From contig NC_087069.1 in the NCBI RefSeq assembly GCF_963678635.1, positions 15,848,660 to 15,912,659 on the forward strand: a stretch of DNA of 64,000 nt, written 5' to 3'. The notes beneath the pieces were generated by a model. The model was not told the origin of the DNA. It searched no databases and saw only the letters and a program-made list of their open reading frames with translations. This DNA is from Symsagittifera roscoffensis (Eukaryota; Xenacoelomorpha; Acoela; Convolutidae). This document shows, piece by piece, positions 1 to 12,569 of this stretch; position 1 is the stretch's first letter; each line of letters opens with the position of its first letter. The position numbers and the translations under genes are program-made.

Positions 1-157
1 ATCGGAAAAGCTCGGATATTGAAAATTTGGGGGTCTACAGTTTGGTCAAAAATTGGTAATTTTTGACAAAAAACGGGTGTTTCTTGGGTCTAAATAGGAG
101 ATAAGTAATATATAGTAAGGATAATAATCTATTAATAGTCGTTAATAAATAGTACTA

Positions 158-897
158 TACCCTCCTTTGCACCAAAATATCCGAATTAAGACCCTTAACT
201 CGGAAATTTGTAATCGATGGAGGGTACAATCGGACCGCGCCAATCGTGCCCCCCACCACTTAAGTTTTAAAGAAATAGTACCCGAACGATACTAAAATTG
301 CTTCAACGATACCCAACAGTCGTTGCGGATGTTGTCCTTGATGTCCCTGTTGAGTGTGGAACACGTTGATCAGCTTGCCACTCTACCCTCCGGTCACCGG
401 CAAAATCACCATTAACGTGCTTAAACACTCAAATTACACTCGAGGGAGGGTATCCAACCCTTCACCAAAACACACAATCTTTCTATCAGAAAGATATAAA
501 TCAATCTGAAACAACAACAAATAGGAAGGTCAGATCACATCTCGTCCGGAAATAACATATAAACTGTCACTTTATGTTTTTTACTGTTTTTGGTCTTTTT
601 TGGATTTTTTGCTGTTTTTTGTACTTTTTTGTTTTTAAATAAATTTATTTTTGGCTTTTTCTTGGTTATACGCTATTTTTGTTTGGTTTTACGCTCTCTC
701 TTTAATTGTTTTTGGTCCTGGGACCTCGGGACAAGCGGGTTCATGACTTCCCACCTAGCCCTCCGGCCCCCGGAATTTTCGGTGTTAACTAAGTTAAAAA
801 GCTAAATTGTACTAGACGGAGGGGTACGCACCTTCCCCCTAGTACAAAAACGGTCATTAAGGCCTCTAACTCGGGCATACGCCCGGAGCGGAGGGTA
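158..897. repeat. Four dispersed 69-nt repeats with inverted CCCTCC / GGAGGG ends
   Basis: Units lie at 158-226, 384-452 and 756-826, with a more degraded fourth at about 833-897. Each begins TACCCTCC (or TAGCCCTCC) and ends GGAGGGTA, so the ends are complementary and could close a stem. The interior aligns between units: a CACC/CCCC block, then TTAAC or TAACTC near the middle, then AAATT and a GA just before the closing arm. No protein reads through. They may be the structured leader of a retroelement or a small dispersed repeat; nothing in the window decides which. Confidence 0.6.
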
Positions 898-2632
898 CGT
901 CGCTGAAACGCTTGCTGATCATGATGGTTTCATGCCTTTAACAGGCCCACCCAGGAGCGCCATAAAAACGTCTATGTAACATTCGCCCAAATATCACACA
1001 GCGACGGAGCGTAGAAAAAGTACCTATTGACGACTGGCAGGCGCCAGTTACCTTAATTCTACTCGTTTTTCACCGTCTCGACCTTGCCAGTTGATTTTCT
1101 GGTCTGTCTAGGACAAAGTAAAAAGTTACTATTTTTAGGCCATCAGTCAAACGACTTTTGATCAGCTTTCGTTTACATGCGAACACAACCACATAGCTGA
1201 GTCTCGGATCCTCAGACTACGTGATTGTCATTAAAAACACGGCTCGAACAACCTATCTTTATATGTTTTTGTGTGACAGTTCTATATTAAATCCATTGGA
1301 GATGGATTGACCCTTTCCTTTCTCTATCTACTCATGCTCTGAAATATCAAATAATATCGGTGTTTAATTAAGATCTAGGACATTACAGCAACTGTTATAG
1401 CTAGTTTACCCAGTCCCTTCACATATAACAGTCTCTGGGGGACCAAGCCTCCGCTCCCGTGATTTTCTTGAGATAACACTCTTATCTCCTATATTTCGTG
1501 TCCCGGGAGGGTTCCGTGGTATTTCTCTTCCCCCCACTGAAGCCTCCGTCTCCACAAATATCCGTCACTAAGGTCCTTCTCGTGTGTTATTGCCACGATA
1601 AGAGGCTCCGTAATTTTCCTGTCTCGGATACAACTGTTCGTCACAAATTCTATCGTTGTTCTGATTTTTTCTATTTTATTCAAAATGGCCGTCTTTTTTC
1701 TATTTCTCAGAAATGTTCTCCTTCAAATCGAAATTTTAAAAATAAAAATTCCAGAACATTCTGACCCTCCGTCGCAACACTTTTCTGTTCATAAGGCCTT
1801 TCGTCACTCTTTTTTATGTCGCGGGAAGGTTGTGCTGTGTCATCCGGCAGAATGGCACAATTTTTTGATTATTTTGTAAGCATTTGAGAGCAAATAGATG
1901 GATATTCGAAAACCTTTCAATTTTTTTTTGACATGATCACTAATTACAAATCCATAACCATCAATAAAACAATCAACAAGTTTCGACAAATTGCGTGCAT
2001 ATTTTGATTTTTGAATATTTTCAATTCTACCCACTAGAAACGCTGAACCATGAAATTGTATGGAAGCAAGTTTTTGATTAGAACTTAGATAATGCCTCTT
2101 GAATTTTTTTCTGACTTAGTCGTTTCTTCGCAATACTAGGTATCTTTTGGGCTCCTTACCATCGTAAATTATGTTGTACTGCTCAGCCAAGCGGATTGAA
2201 TACTTCTCCTCTTGGTGTAACAATACTTGAATGGAATCTGTGTTTGAAAAAAGTGTAAAGACAGTCAATTTCTTGATGTATCTAAACATATTTATCTAAT
2301 CTCTGCAAAATTTGGCTAACAGATGTTCTTTTTAAAAGCGAATGCTTTACAAGTCTCCAAAGATTATAAAGATTTGTGGGTACATACACAATTGTGTATA
2401 CATACATAAAAAGCAATTTTTTACCGTAATCTGAATAAGAGCTGGGAAGAGTTTGACACATAGCAGCTGCCATTAAGATGAATGATTTTTGCTGAGAATT
2501 CATAAAAAAATTCCAAATTTGATACTACTTCCATATATGGAAATCGCAATGACTCGAATTGTTTACTTCCATTTTCAATTAATGTCAAAGTAATTTCTCT
2601 CAATTCCCATCTGATCAGTTTGCTCTTCGAAA
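898..2632. other. No gene recognised
   Basis: Short open frames at 1489-1879 and 2282-2642 lack start context, splice signals and protein-like composition. A small perfect hairpin (GAGATAA, 5-nt loop, TTATCTC) lies at about 1470-1488. Nothing else stands out. Confidence 0.5.
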
Positions 2633-3462
2633 ATGTACTCAAGAAAAGACACTAGTCCTAATCATAATGAATTATCAAACAATCAAACAAAAAGTGGGAG
2701 ATTTGTTTGGTTCAAAAAATCTTTCAAGGGGAAAATTTATTTTGAATCGTGCTTTCGACTACTAAAAGTTAATGATTGGGGACAATTTGAAAAGTTCCAA
2801 CAAGTCTATCTTAGTGAAAAAGAAGGAGAAGCAATATAGACAACCTGGAATACCGTTATTCACAATGCTGAAAACCTTGGACTCGTACCCATATATGAAG
2901 CGAAATCTGGCAAAGAATAAACTATGGGGCTCGACATCTGTAATAGAGTTTATGAATTAGCAACATACAACATGAGGTGATTGTTATTACAAAATAAATA
3001 AAAATGGTACAATAGTTTGAGCTATTTCAATTTTCTTTGCTTTTTTAAAAGAAATTTGTTTCAATCAAAAGAATTTCAATACCTGAAATAGACGTTCATC
3101 AAAATGTAAGGTTGAGCTAATATATAAAACTACAAGAGTGGTGGACAGATTACGAAGATGGAGATTGTATTAGTTTTGACTTAGATAGAAACGCACAAAA
3201 TTCAATAAATTTGTTAAAAATATGGAGAGGAGATTTCAGAAAAGAAGAGTGCTGTCAAGTTTATCAACAATGTTTTTATTTAGAAGAATTCATTCAGATT
3301 GAGTGGTCGATCAGTAGAAAAGAAAACAAGTGAAGTGCCTCTGAAACAAAAACTGAAGATAAGGAATCTCTTTTCGATTACTGTTTTGAATTTGATAAAA
3401 ATTCAAAGTCTAGGTTTGTCAGATTATCATTTAATCAATTATCCAAATTTAAAAGTTTCTAG
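2633..3462 (+). pseudogene. Fragments of an unrecognised nematode protein family
   Basis: Three stretches read like real protein but in broken frames. 2690-2840 gives a peptide with LLKVNDWGQFEKFQQVY. 3121-3333 is open with no ATG and contains LLKIWRGDFRKEECCQVYQQ, the same pattern (LLK, W, F, K, QVY). About 3335-3462 gives an acidic segment with LFDYCFEFDKNSKSRFVRLS ending at TAG. A shorter diverged echo of the second stretch occurs at about 4675-4760. This suggests a decayed tandem family, possibly one of the expanded Caenorhabditis-only families. I cannot name it, and exon boundaries are not clear. Confidence 0.35.
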
Positions 3463-4030
3463 TTTTTTTTTATACGGTATACGAAAAAAGTGAGCACATT
3501 TTAGTAATTATTTTTTGACTGGTTAGATATAGAAATAATCGAAAAAATTCTGATCGAAATTTCAAAATTTGAATTGAGTATCGATAAAATATATAAACCA
3601 GAAAAGAAATCTCATTTTCTCACTCTTGTGTCAACTGTCTATGTTAGCTATGGTAGAAAAAAAACAAAAAAATTGATTGATTTGAAAGTTTTACAAACAT
3701 AGTTCGGTTCTGATCTAAAAATAAATTTTAAAATCTGTGAATACTTCATTCTGATTGGTTATTACCACAAAAATTACCTGTGAAGGAATGCCTGATTGGT
3801 TGATAGCAAAACTTTTGAAAACTCCATAGTTAGACTGGATAATTTTCATTTCAGCTAGGTTAAATAGCAGATCCATTCTGTTTTTCTTTCACTTTAAAAA
3901 CAATTGGTTAAGAAATTCACATAACTACTTTTGTTTACGTTTATTCACTTTTGAGGCTATTCAACTCTTCTTTTCTAAAAACTTGGGACATTCTAAATCT
4001 CGCATTTTTTCTCAACCTGTATTTATTGAG

Positions 4031-4246
4031 ATGCCGTCACTGAAAAGAAATGAAAGAGTTGCATGTCTTGAGTGTGGTAGAGAGTACACACGTGAGGATG
4101 TGTCAAGACATCGTAACCACTGTGGCGTTTTGAAGTGTTCCAAATGTAACTTTTACACATAAAGCAACAAGGAATTCACTAATCATATCAAGAAGAAGCA
4201 TAATTCTTGTCAACATATTGTTAAAAAATGTGCTGAGCAGTTTTGA
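4031..4246 (+). pseudogene. C2H2-type zinc-finger protein N-terminus, with in-frame stop
   Basis: From ATG 4031 the frame gives a basic N-terminus, then a finger-like pair CLECGREYTREDVSRHRNHC and a second CSKCNF followed by HIKKKH, spacing typical of C2H2 fingers. An in-frame TAA at 4160-4162 interrupts the second finger and a TGA at 4244-4246 ends the frame. Such fingers serve DNA or RNA binding; here the gene appears dead or continues by splicing (GAAG/GTAAAA at about 4261). From memory, similar N-terminal fingers occur in multicopy Caenorhabditis proteins tied to mobile elements, but nothing next to it confirms that. Confidence 0.45.
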
Positions 4247-4674
4247 GACACACTCCAACAGAAGGTAAAATTAATGTATTTTTAATTAAACATAGGAAAA
4301 CTTAATTTGAATAATTTTTTTACTGATCTTAAAAATCTATACAGTTGTGATAAATTTGAAAAAAATTCGATTGTTTTGTATAAAAATTTTTCCATCACTA
4401 TTCTTTATCTGTGTTTTTTTATTCAAAGGTTCTGTTTGATGATAAAACCAGCAACAATCGAGTTCAAATTGTCGTATAATTTTCAATTGAAATCCATCCA
4501 AACATCTTTAATCTAAAACACAAACTTCATTAGTTGCAAGCTTGCGGAGTTTTTGTTGCGATAATTTTGTAGTAAAAGTGAATAACATACGCTAAAAAGC
4601 GCTTAAGTATTCGTTGAAATATTATTTAAAAAAAAATGGATATTTATAAAACATCGACTTATTGAAAGGTAAAA

Positions 4675-4760
4675 ACTAACTAGAGATTTCAAAAAAAAGA
4701 GTACTGTCAACTGTTTTAACAAGGTTTTGTTTCTAGAATAGTTCACTGAGATTTGTTAAT
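4675..4760 (+). repeat. Degenerate second copy of the 3230-3310 protein fragment
   Basis: The order of words (GAGATTTCA, AAAAGAGT, CTGTCAA, GTTTCTAGAA, TTCA) follows the sequence around 3230-3300 with indels and a stop. It marks a duplicated, decayed gene fragment. Confidence 0.4.
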
Positions 4761-7100
4761 AAATATTTTTAAAACATCGACTAATTGAAAGATTTTGCCC
4801 AGTTTTTTTTAAAGTTTTTTTTTGTTTATTGCTTGTAAAAGTGTTCAAAGAGTAGTGCATTTTCCAGCAGATAATGAGAATTGATTGAGTCAGAATTGGG
4901 GCTTTCTACTGTTTCAAGTAAGAAAAAGATAACTGACCTAGAAAAAGTAGAAAAATATATGTTTTTGCTAACTTTTGAAAACTTCAATATAATTATATAC
5001 AACATTCTCTTTCAACCAAAAAATTTGTTTTGAATAAAAAAAAATTAGAGCTGAAACAGCAACATACAGTTATCATGTTGAGAAAATCATTTGAAGTTTT
5101 TTAGATAAAGATTTATGGTATTATTTCTGCTCTATATTTTTGAATGTTCGTTGAAATGATACATTTTTCCATCCAAAATTCAGTTTTCAATAAAATATTG
5201 TTCAAATAGGATTAAATAGGAAAATAGTAGATGAAGCAGAAACTGAGAAACCAAAAATTTGAGATACAGACTCAATTTTATTCATTAGGACTTCAGAGAT
5301 CTTTTCTGAAATTGAGCTTAAAAAATATTGTTTGGAAAATTGTTTATCATTTGATATATTAGGTAAAATTATATGAAAACTCATATGTTTTGAGAGCTTT
5401 TTTGCAAAGTAAACCCACTTCTGACATCTATCGGAAGATGATACTTAAAGCATGAATCAAATGATTTGGTTTAAAGGTCTACATTTGATTATTTTGGATG
5501 AAAACCAAAAAAAGTGATGTAGAAAGATTTTTAGAGAAAATACTATGGAGATGGCTTTCAAACTTTCCAATAAAACTGAAATTTTAGCAGAACCAGATGT
5601 AAGATCTCTTAATTATATGAATTTTAACTCGAAAAATTTCAATTAGACACACATTAAAAATCTTGTTCTGCTAAGCTTCAATTTGTTTTCAATCAAAAAT
5701 TGTGATAGAACTATAGAGTTTTCTGCTCAATAAATTTCGCAAAAAAACTGATTAATAAGTTTAATTGTTACAGTTTGTACCTTGATTTCCTTTCCTAAAT
5801 CGATTTCTTAAACAAGCGAAATTTAAGAAGTTTTTAAATGTTGCAGAAATATAGAACTAAGTTCCCTTGCGTATTTCTACTTCCGAAAATTTTCAGATTA
5901 TACAGATTATACACAATACATCAGCTCTTAATATATTCTAGGAAATTAACGTGAAATTACACCTTTAAATTCTCAGTTTATGTACGTGCTTTTGAATGCT
6001 TTAAGTGCCGATTCTTTCTCACTTAGACATTTTTGAGAAAACTTTCTACAAAAATCAAGAATTTAAAGCGATTTAATAACTATTTTGCAAGAGAAGTGAT
6101 AGTTAATGACATCAAAAGTTGTATTTTTGGTCAAATAGTTTACAGTAGCAACTGAACAAGGGAACTTAAAGGAGAAAGTGTACGAATTACATGGTAATAA
6201 TTAGAGGTTATCAGTTCTCTTTTTTTCTCTGAGGTTATCAGTTCTCTTTTTTTCTCATACAACGTCTCAGGATTTGTATGTTTTTTTTTTCAAGTTTGGG
6301 TTAATCTTCGATAAAAATCTGAGGAGGAGTTGGATCATGGTGTTTGATCTAGAAAATTTCTTGAATATTGCTCTTTTTGTTCAATTGAATTGAGATTCTT
6401 AGCTGAATTCTCCTTGAATTCGACAAAAAACCAGTTCCTTACACAAACGTTAGAAATCGAAACCTTTGGATAGATTTGAATAAGTTTTTTTCTCGAAAAT
6501 AACGAGCAATTACACGATTTTCTCGAGAAAACGGAAATATCAAAATTGGTTCAGTTAATATGAGCGTTATATGTTCAGAGCATTATATAAACCGTTTTTT
6601 AGCTCAAAATAGGATAAATTTTCTCGTGTTTCATTATTTTGAGAGAAAATGGTGGAAAAATTAATATTTTTATTCAATGTTTTGTAACACTGTCTCAACC
6701 TGATGCTAATTAAAGTACAATTTGAATTTAATTTTAAACTCTACACATTTGTTCCAAATTTCAATCTTTTTCCAAAAACTTGAAATTTTTTCAAGTTACA
6801 GTTAGTTTCAGCAAAGATTCAGCTAGATTAAGTACTGTTTGATAGAGTGAGATTATCTGGAAAGAAGCTATAACAAATCTATAACAAATCGTAAAAAATT
6901 AAAACAAATCTTATCGTGTTTTGAAATTTTTTGAAAAAAAATTCAATTTGTTTGATAAAATCTCCAAATTTTTGCACCTCTTACCATTGACCTACCATGA
7001 AACATATATTACCTTCATTACACAATCTACACGTAATACTCAAAAATTACATATCGCGTGCCGAGATTTTTGAGAAAAAACTAGACATTTGCACACAAAA
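4761..7100. other. AT-rich, no gene recognised
   Basis: No convincing coding frame. About 5220-5390 on the plus strand has a protein-like run (EIFSEIELKKYCLENC) but contains stops and may be another relic. At 6204-6256 a 26-27 bp unit beginning GAGGTTATCAG is repeated twice in tandem. Confidence 0.4.
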
Positions 7101-7108
7101 TCCAAAAG

Positions 7109-7260
7109 AAACTCGGGCGCCGAAAAAACTTACCATCTGAAACCTGCTACTTTAATGCAATTGGAAACCTATTCCCTGTCTTATTACTTTGGGAAATCTA
7201 TTTCCTATGATAATACATAGGCTGAAGACCGGATACTTTGTAGCCTATGTTAATAAATGG
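7109..7260. repeat. Dispersed repeat, related to 34083-34190
   Basis: Shares CGAAAAAACTTA, a TCTGAAACCT word and TTCCCT(G)TCTTATTAC in the same order with 34083-34190. A 9-bp inverted repeat ACATAGGCT / AGCCTATGT follows at 7215-7223 and 7242-7250. Likely a decayed non-autonomous element; its ends are not defined. Confidence 0.4.
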
Positions 7261-7870
7261 AGGTCTTTAGACTCGTCTTTTGGACAAGCACAGACGTTTT
7301 GCTCGGTTTTTAAAGTCGAAACCTTAAGGTGGAAGCCGTGATCGAGATATTTTGAACGTGTTGTGTTTGATCAATTTTTGATGTTTTTTGACCATGGTTG
7401 AGGTAGATTTTGCATACTACAACGGCCTATTATTTGTAGATACAATTCAGTAAGGTAACATTCGTCCACTTAAGTCACAGATGATGTTAAGAGAACTAGA
7501 CCCTATAACCATTGGCTCAAGGGTTAGGGACACTACCTCTTGTGTTTTTGTACCTCAATCTGTTGGAGTTATTTCGGTTTGCTTAAGACAATGGTCTAGG
7601 TCTCGTAATACCTAAAACACGCCGTTTAACAACGCCGTTAAAAAATAGGAGGGAAATTCAAGTAAATACAATTAGTTTTTACTAGACTGTGGAATTTTGA
7701 TCCAGTTTAGCTTGATCAACCAAAAACTCACCCTACTTCCAGCTAATTCTATAATGTGCACTCTGGTAATTAAAATCATTACTCACATCCAAACAACAAC
7801 TCTGGTACTGACCGAGTAAAATAACTATAATACCTCTAGAATTTTGAACAAAGCAATAAATTGTGAATAG

Positions 7871-8035
7871 AAGTTTGATAAGTTTTGGAATATTGGGTCA
7901 CTTGAGTGGGCGACCTTCCCAATCAAGGCTCTCGCTGCTCCAGAAATAAAACTCGCGGATACACTCTCGATGCTCTCCATCGAGAACGAGAGAAGCTCTA
8001 CTCAAATATATTATTATTGGGCAAACTGCCAGTAA
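7871..8035 (+). pseudogene. Possible orphan exon, unrecognised
   Basis: A 54-codon open frame without ATG ends at TAA 8033-8035. Its base composition is less AT-rich than its surroundings and it gives a protein-like string with EWATFPIKALAAPEIKLADT. A hairpin CTCGAT-N7-ATCGAG lies inside. There is no clear acceptor upstream. It could be a leftover exon or chance. Confidence 0.2.
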
Positions 8036-10137
8036 CAATTTGACTCCACATTGATTAATTGTCAACTTTCACGAAAGTAAAAAATTGGCTCTTCTGATTT
8101 TGCAACTTTTGGTTTCATTCGTCGAGAGCTTGACATGGTCAATTTGAATTTTTCAAAAACACCATTTCAGCACAAAAAAAATAAATCTTCAGAATATGAC
8201 CGACTGGCCCACATATTTCGGGCTTGTGATTTACTAAAAACCCTGTCGGCTCTTTTTCCTTTCTCCCCATCTCACACGAAACTGAATTGTTTCTTTTGTG
8301 TAACGAGTGGCTTTGCAAGGTTAAGGAAGACCAAATATCTTTTTTAAGACCCTATTTAATACCCTATCTTTTTTAATATTACTCTTTTCATAACAATTGA
8401 ACAATGTGAACAAAATTTTTAGTTGTTAAAACTTGCAGGTGGGGGAAGGAAAAAGAGTCACCGTACCGCACAGTATAAATAACATCAAAATATTTTTATA
8501 TGGATAATTTATAATAAATACAGTGGTGCTTTTGGTCTTAGCACAAGTTGACTACAGCCCAACTGACCTACTTTGTTCCCAAATTAGTGTTTGTATTGTT
8601 TCCACATGCCAATCTTTTAGTGTTACATTATAATACTTTGGTTAAACTCTGGGCTCTAACAACAAACAAATCTCTTTCAAAAAAGTTCACGTAAAGTATA
8701 TCACTTTTTAACTAAAGTATTTACTCTCCAAGATTAGTTGTATTTCATTACTTTTGTATCAGATTTGAACCTACAAAAATTCGCTCTGGAAAGCTTTAAG
8801 ATCGCTTAAAATTATTACTATAACTAAATTTTACGGTCGGTAGGCTGAAAAGGATATTTCAAAATAGCAGCAAAAGGCACACTTTTTGGTTGGTTAGGGA
8901 TCCGAAATCCTGAGAAACGAAGGCATCCCCCTCCCCTTTTTCGATTATTGGTGCAGGAGAAGTGAGTGGGGGTACGAGAGCGGACGATTGACCGAGATGA
9001 CAAAAAACAATATGAAGAAATCATAAGCGCAAGTAGACATCATGGCCTAGAGATCCAGTCTTATCGAAAACGCGGTTTAAACTGGTTTCCAGAAAACAAA
9101 GGCTAGTTAGGGGTTTTTCCGGATACAAATGAAGTTTTCTAAGAAATTGAGGGCCCACATACTTGAAGTTGTCAGAATCTTGAATACTGTAAGAGAGCAA
9201 AAAACGATATTGTAACTGTTGAATGACAGTCCAGGTTTAGTAGTTCAGTTGAAAGTTGGTTAACTGTGATTTTATTTTTCTCAATATAATAAAACAGTCG
9301 TTATAATGTTTAAAATCAGAATTCAGTCTAGGTAAGTTATTGCTGTTAAATGAATATTACCTCCTTGATATGTACTTGTTCAAAAGCCTGCAAAAAAACA
9401 ATCAATGTGATAAAAATTTTACCTTAATGGTATTACCTATTGAAATATTTGAATACTTCAATAAAATATTTGAATAGATCATTACAAAAAAATTTTTTAA
9501 AAAAGCTATGGTGTTAGAAAAATCAAGCTAATTTTGGCAATCAAATTGATTCAATCTATTGGAAGCTTTTGAGGAGGAGGGCGCTCTTTTTCCTCCAATT
9601 CATCCAGCAACTTTTGCTTCGATTGTAGGATTTTTCAAAAAATTTTTACAGGCAGACTAATTAGGCTATGACAAAGCTGTTTGTTTGAAATGAATCTTCT
9701 AAAACTCGTTACAGCATAAAAATTTAAGCGCGTGTGGGGAAAGGTGAGCCAGAGGGTTGTAAGTTTGTCGATTTGGCTTTGCTTTGGATTAACTTATAAA
9801 AGATTAAATTTCGTCTGAGGCGGCTAAGAAAAGGAGCTAGGGGTTGCAATTTTGCGTCGATCTTGATTAATTTATGCCTTTGAGCCTTGCCTGATAAAAT
9901 AACTTTGATATATGTAATTTTAGACCCAACTGTGCTGTAAGATGCTTTCCGAAAACGTTATTTTATAAACTCTCAATGGAAACTGTCTATGGCGTCTGTA
10001 GTTGCTTGATTATTGTATTTTGCCTTATGAATCTCATTTCTACAATTGAACGGATTTGAAAGGGGAGACTTCTCAAAATCAGTTTTTATCTACTCTCCTG
10101 TCGATTTGCGTTTAAAAATCGTGGTTCACAAAAACAT
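8036..10137. other. No gene recognised
   Basis: Open frames at 8135-8347 and 8824-9024 have no supporting signals. At about 9565-9650 the minus strand has a short charged segment (KQKLLDELEEKERPPP) ended by TGA, without an acceptor; it may be a relic of a C-terminus. Confidence 0.35.
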
Positions 10138-10143
10138 TTTATT
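10138..10143 (-). terminator. Poly(A) signal for the secreted peptide gene
   Basis: AATAAA on the minus strand about 85 nt downstream of the stop codon at 10227-10229, a normal distance for a nematode 3' UTR. Confidence 0.4.
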
Positions 10144-10226
10144 CACTCATAAACAGAAGTGGTTAGAGCGCTTATGATTCACTAATGAAATAAATGCAAA
10201 ACTGAATAAAATATTATAAGCATCAG

Positions 10227-10638
10227 TTACCAATATGAATGAAAACAGGTTTTAATTTTGTACCCAGGACGGTATGGTTTGCAGACGTCTTTTTCGTTTC
10301 GGCATGGCCTGTCTTCACTGCACGTTTCGACGCAATCGTTTTCCAGGCAAAAAGGCTTTTCCAGGCAAAAAGGCTTGTCATCAAAGCAGTCAGAGGGGTG
10401 AAGGCAAGATTTTCCTGAAACAAAATCTAGGGCCATATATTCACTGTTGTAATTTTATCAAAGCATAAAAAAAACTAGTGATAAATTTGTCCGTGCTTAT
10501 TTTAATTCAATTATGACACCATCTCTTATTTGATAAAAGGAACTTTCTCGTAAATTTGAGTTTGATAGCTGAAAATTTACCTGATGCCTGGTTGATTCCA
10601 AGAGCAATGATTATGACGCAGAGAAAAACTGGGTTCAT
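10227..10638 (-). CDS. Secreted cysteine-rich peptide (two exons)
   Basis: Exon 1 (10638-10581) starts at ATG and encodes a signal peptide, MNPVFLCVIIIALGINQAS. The donor is CATCAG/GTAAATTTTC and the acceptor TTTGTTTCAG/GAAAATC. Exon 2 (10414-10227) encodes the mature part and ends YW-stop. The joined frame gives 81 residues in phase. The mature region has nine cysteines in 62 residues, so a disulfide-stabilised extracellular peptide is inferred. A perfect 18-bp tandem duplication repeats KPFCLE twice, giving an odd ninth cysteine; before it the count would have been eight. The family is unknown to me. An antimicrobial, signalling or inhibitor-type role is possible but not shown. The 166-nt intron has normal nematode borders. 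Confidence 0.7.
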
Positions 10639-11790
10639 TCTTGCTGAGTATTTTCTATGAATGAAACTGAATCAAAAATTGTGCTGATAGTTTTTTCTCG
10701 AAGTATTGATGAACACTTAAAGAGAAATCTTTCCTATTATTTTCAAATTTTCGCTCTGATTTAAGAAAACTGAAGTGATATAGTACTTTTCCCGGTTCTT
10801 TTTTCCAATTCAGTTCTACCGATTACAATTCAGTTCAGCACTTACAGCTAAACGCGGTATGCTCTAGTTAGCTGAGGGATCAAGCAAATAATTATAAAAA
10901 CTTTCATGTTTTGATATAAATTACTAAATTTTGAAAATTGAAGAAAAGCTTGTCTATTAAACGAAAAAATATCAAAATATGAAAAGAAGAGTCGAGTAGA
11001 ACGGTTGAAAAAAAAGAGATCAGGCTGAGCCTTCTTAAGAATAACTAGAACTTTTATGCTTCTAGATTTTGGGGATTAGTCAGAAGTCAGTGAGTGCTGC
11101 AGGAGTTTTGAGATTTTGAAAAGAGGTTTTCAAAATTGTTTTTTGAATTTTGTACTTTTCGGGTAATATCTCGGAGTTATTTTCAAAGTTATTAAAAATG
11201 TTTGTAGTTAAATTTTCTTTAAAGAATAAAAAACGGATTTATTTTTTCCAAGTTAAGGATATACTTTTTCAATTTCCTTCAAAGTGTTTTTGAAATTTAT
11301 GTTTGTTGAATATTTTTTGGAATTGACTTTTTCTGAGTTGAATAAATTCAGAAGACAGCAAAGAACTGACAGTTTGTTTTGTAACAATTTGTTTAGACTG
11401 CTGAAAATTTCATTTCGAAGTATGTATTTATATATACTCTGAAACTTTTTTAAAACAAAAAACAAAATAAAGATCAAACCAGCTTTTAAACTACTTGTAA
11501 AAGCCGTATTCATTTGGCCTCTAAAATCTGCACATTCCCGAGGCCTTCTTCTCTTTCAGTAGAGTTAATTTTATCAACGAATAGAGGAGAATTTCCATGA
11601 ACTCGTAGAACAGATGGCACCTAATCCAATGAAAGACTTAAGCCTTGAAAAAATATATATTTTCATACTTTATCAAACCTTGGAACTTTTCCTAACACAC
11701 ATGATTTTTCATTAACTTTTTTCGTGGAAAACGGAAAAACAATTGGTTGATTTACATGCTATCATTCTTTGACAGTTTTGTCTACCCGCA
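10639..11790. other. No gene recognised
   Basis: AT-rich. It holds the presumed promoter side of the peptide gene. The open frame at 11253-11513 (minus) is low-complexity, and I do not support it as a gene. Confidence 0.35.
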
Positions 11791-11794
11791 CCCA

Positions 11795-12035
11795 GTAAAC
11801 AGAGAAAATTATAGATTATAATGGATTTTTATTCTCAGCCTCCATAATTTTCCAAAACAATTGATTATACTTGATTATAAATGGATTAAAAAGTTACTAT
11901 TTTCAAAACAATAAAATTGATTATAATCAATTATTATCGATTTTAATCGATTTTTTTATGTATGTTTTTTTTCTCCATTTTTTTTGAATTATACCACATT
12001 ATAATGGATTAGAATCCATTATTATTCAACAAACG
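11795..12035. repeat. AT-rich array of TTATAATGGATT / AATCCATTATAA palindromes
   Basis: GATTATAATGGATT-like words and their complements recur at least five times, including a near-perfect palindrome at about 11998-12026 (ATAATGGATT-AG-AATCCATTAT). Related words appear at 12715-12780. Probably a decayed foldback or satellite-like element. Confidence 0.45.
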
Positions 12036-12124
12036 TCATCGCTTCATTTCGCTTTAGTTTTGTTTTGTTTCGTGTGCTTTTCAATTGGTTACCGAACTAA
12101 AAGGAATTGTAATTTTGTACTTAT

Positions 12125-12569
12125 AGCCACAAGCAAATTTAGGAAGTGGGCGTCGGGGGGCCGACGTCCCCTTCCCTCCCTCAGGGATTCGAAACACTGC
12201 CGACCCAAAAATCTCTCCACTTTCCCCCCACTGTTTTGTGGTCCCCCCTACTATTTTGAGATATCCATTTTTGGCTTCCTGGCCCTAAGTTTTTTTTAAC
12301 GGCGCCTAATATTATATATTAATTTCGAGGGGGTGCTCGCCGGAAAAAAAAGCTATTTTTTGGTCAAATGTTTCCAAAAAGTGCTTAGAAACGGCTTTTT
12401 TGGCTCGTTTTTTTCTCAAATTACTGCTTGCGGCGCATAAATTTTACAAAAGCAGGGTCCTTTTAATGCCATGGTAGAGCTTGGAATCAGTCTGGTCAAA
12501 ATCCAATCAATCTTTATAGGGTTTAGGAGACCCCACCCCCGTCGCGAAAATCCTAGATCCGCCCCTGGT
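12125..12569. mobile_element. hAT-like non-autonomous element with 8-bp target duplication
   Basis: The right end reads inward as ACCAGGGGCGGATCTAGG, an end type I associate with hAT-like elements. The left end (12126-12143) is the same pattern decayed mostly by transitions, ending TTTAGG. The flanks are GTACTTAT (12117-12124) and GTACTGAT (12570-12577), an 8-bp duplication with one mismatch, as expected for hAT. The interior is G/C-rich relative to the surroundings and has no transposase. Confidence 0.5.

Noticed and set aside
590-805. 71-codon Phe-rich frame
   Set aside because: Poly-T tract translated as Phe/Leu; overlaps the 756-826 repeat unit.
8824-9024. 66-codon minus-strand frame
   Set aside because: No splice, promoter or homology support; composition of random sequence.
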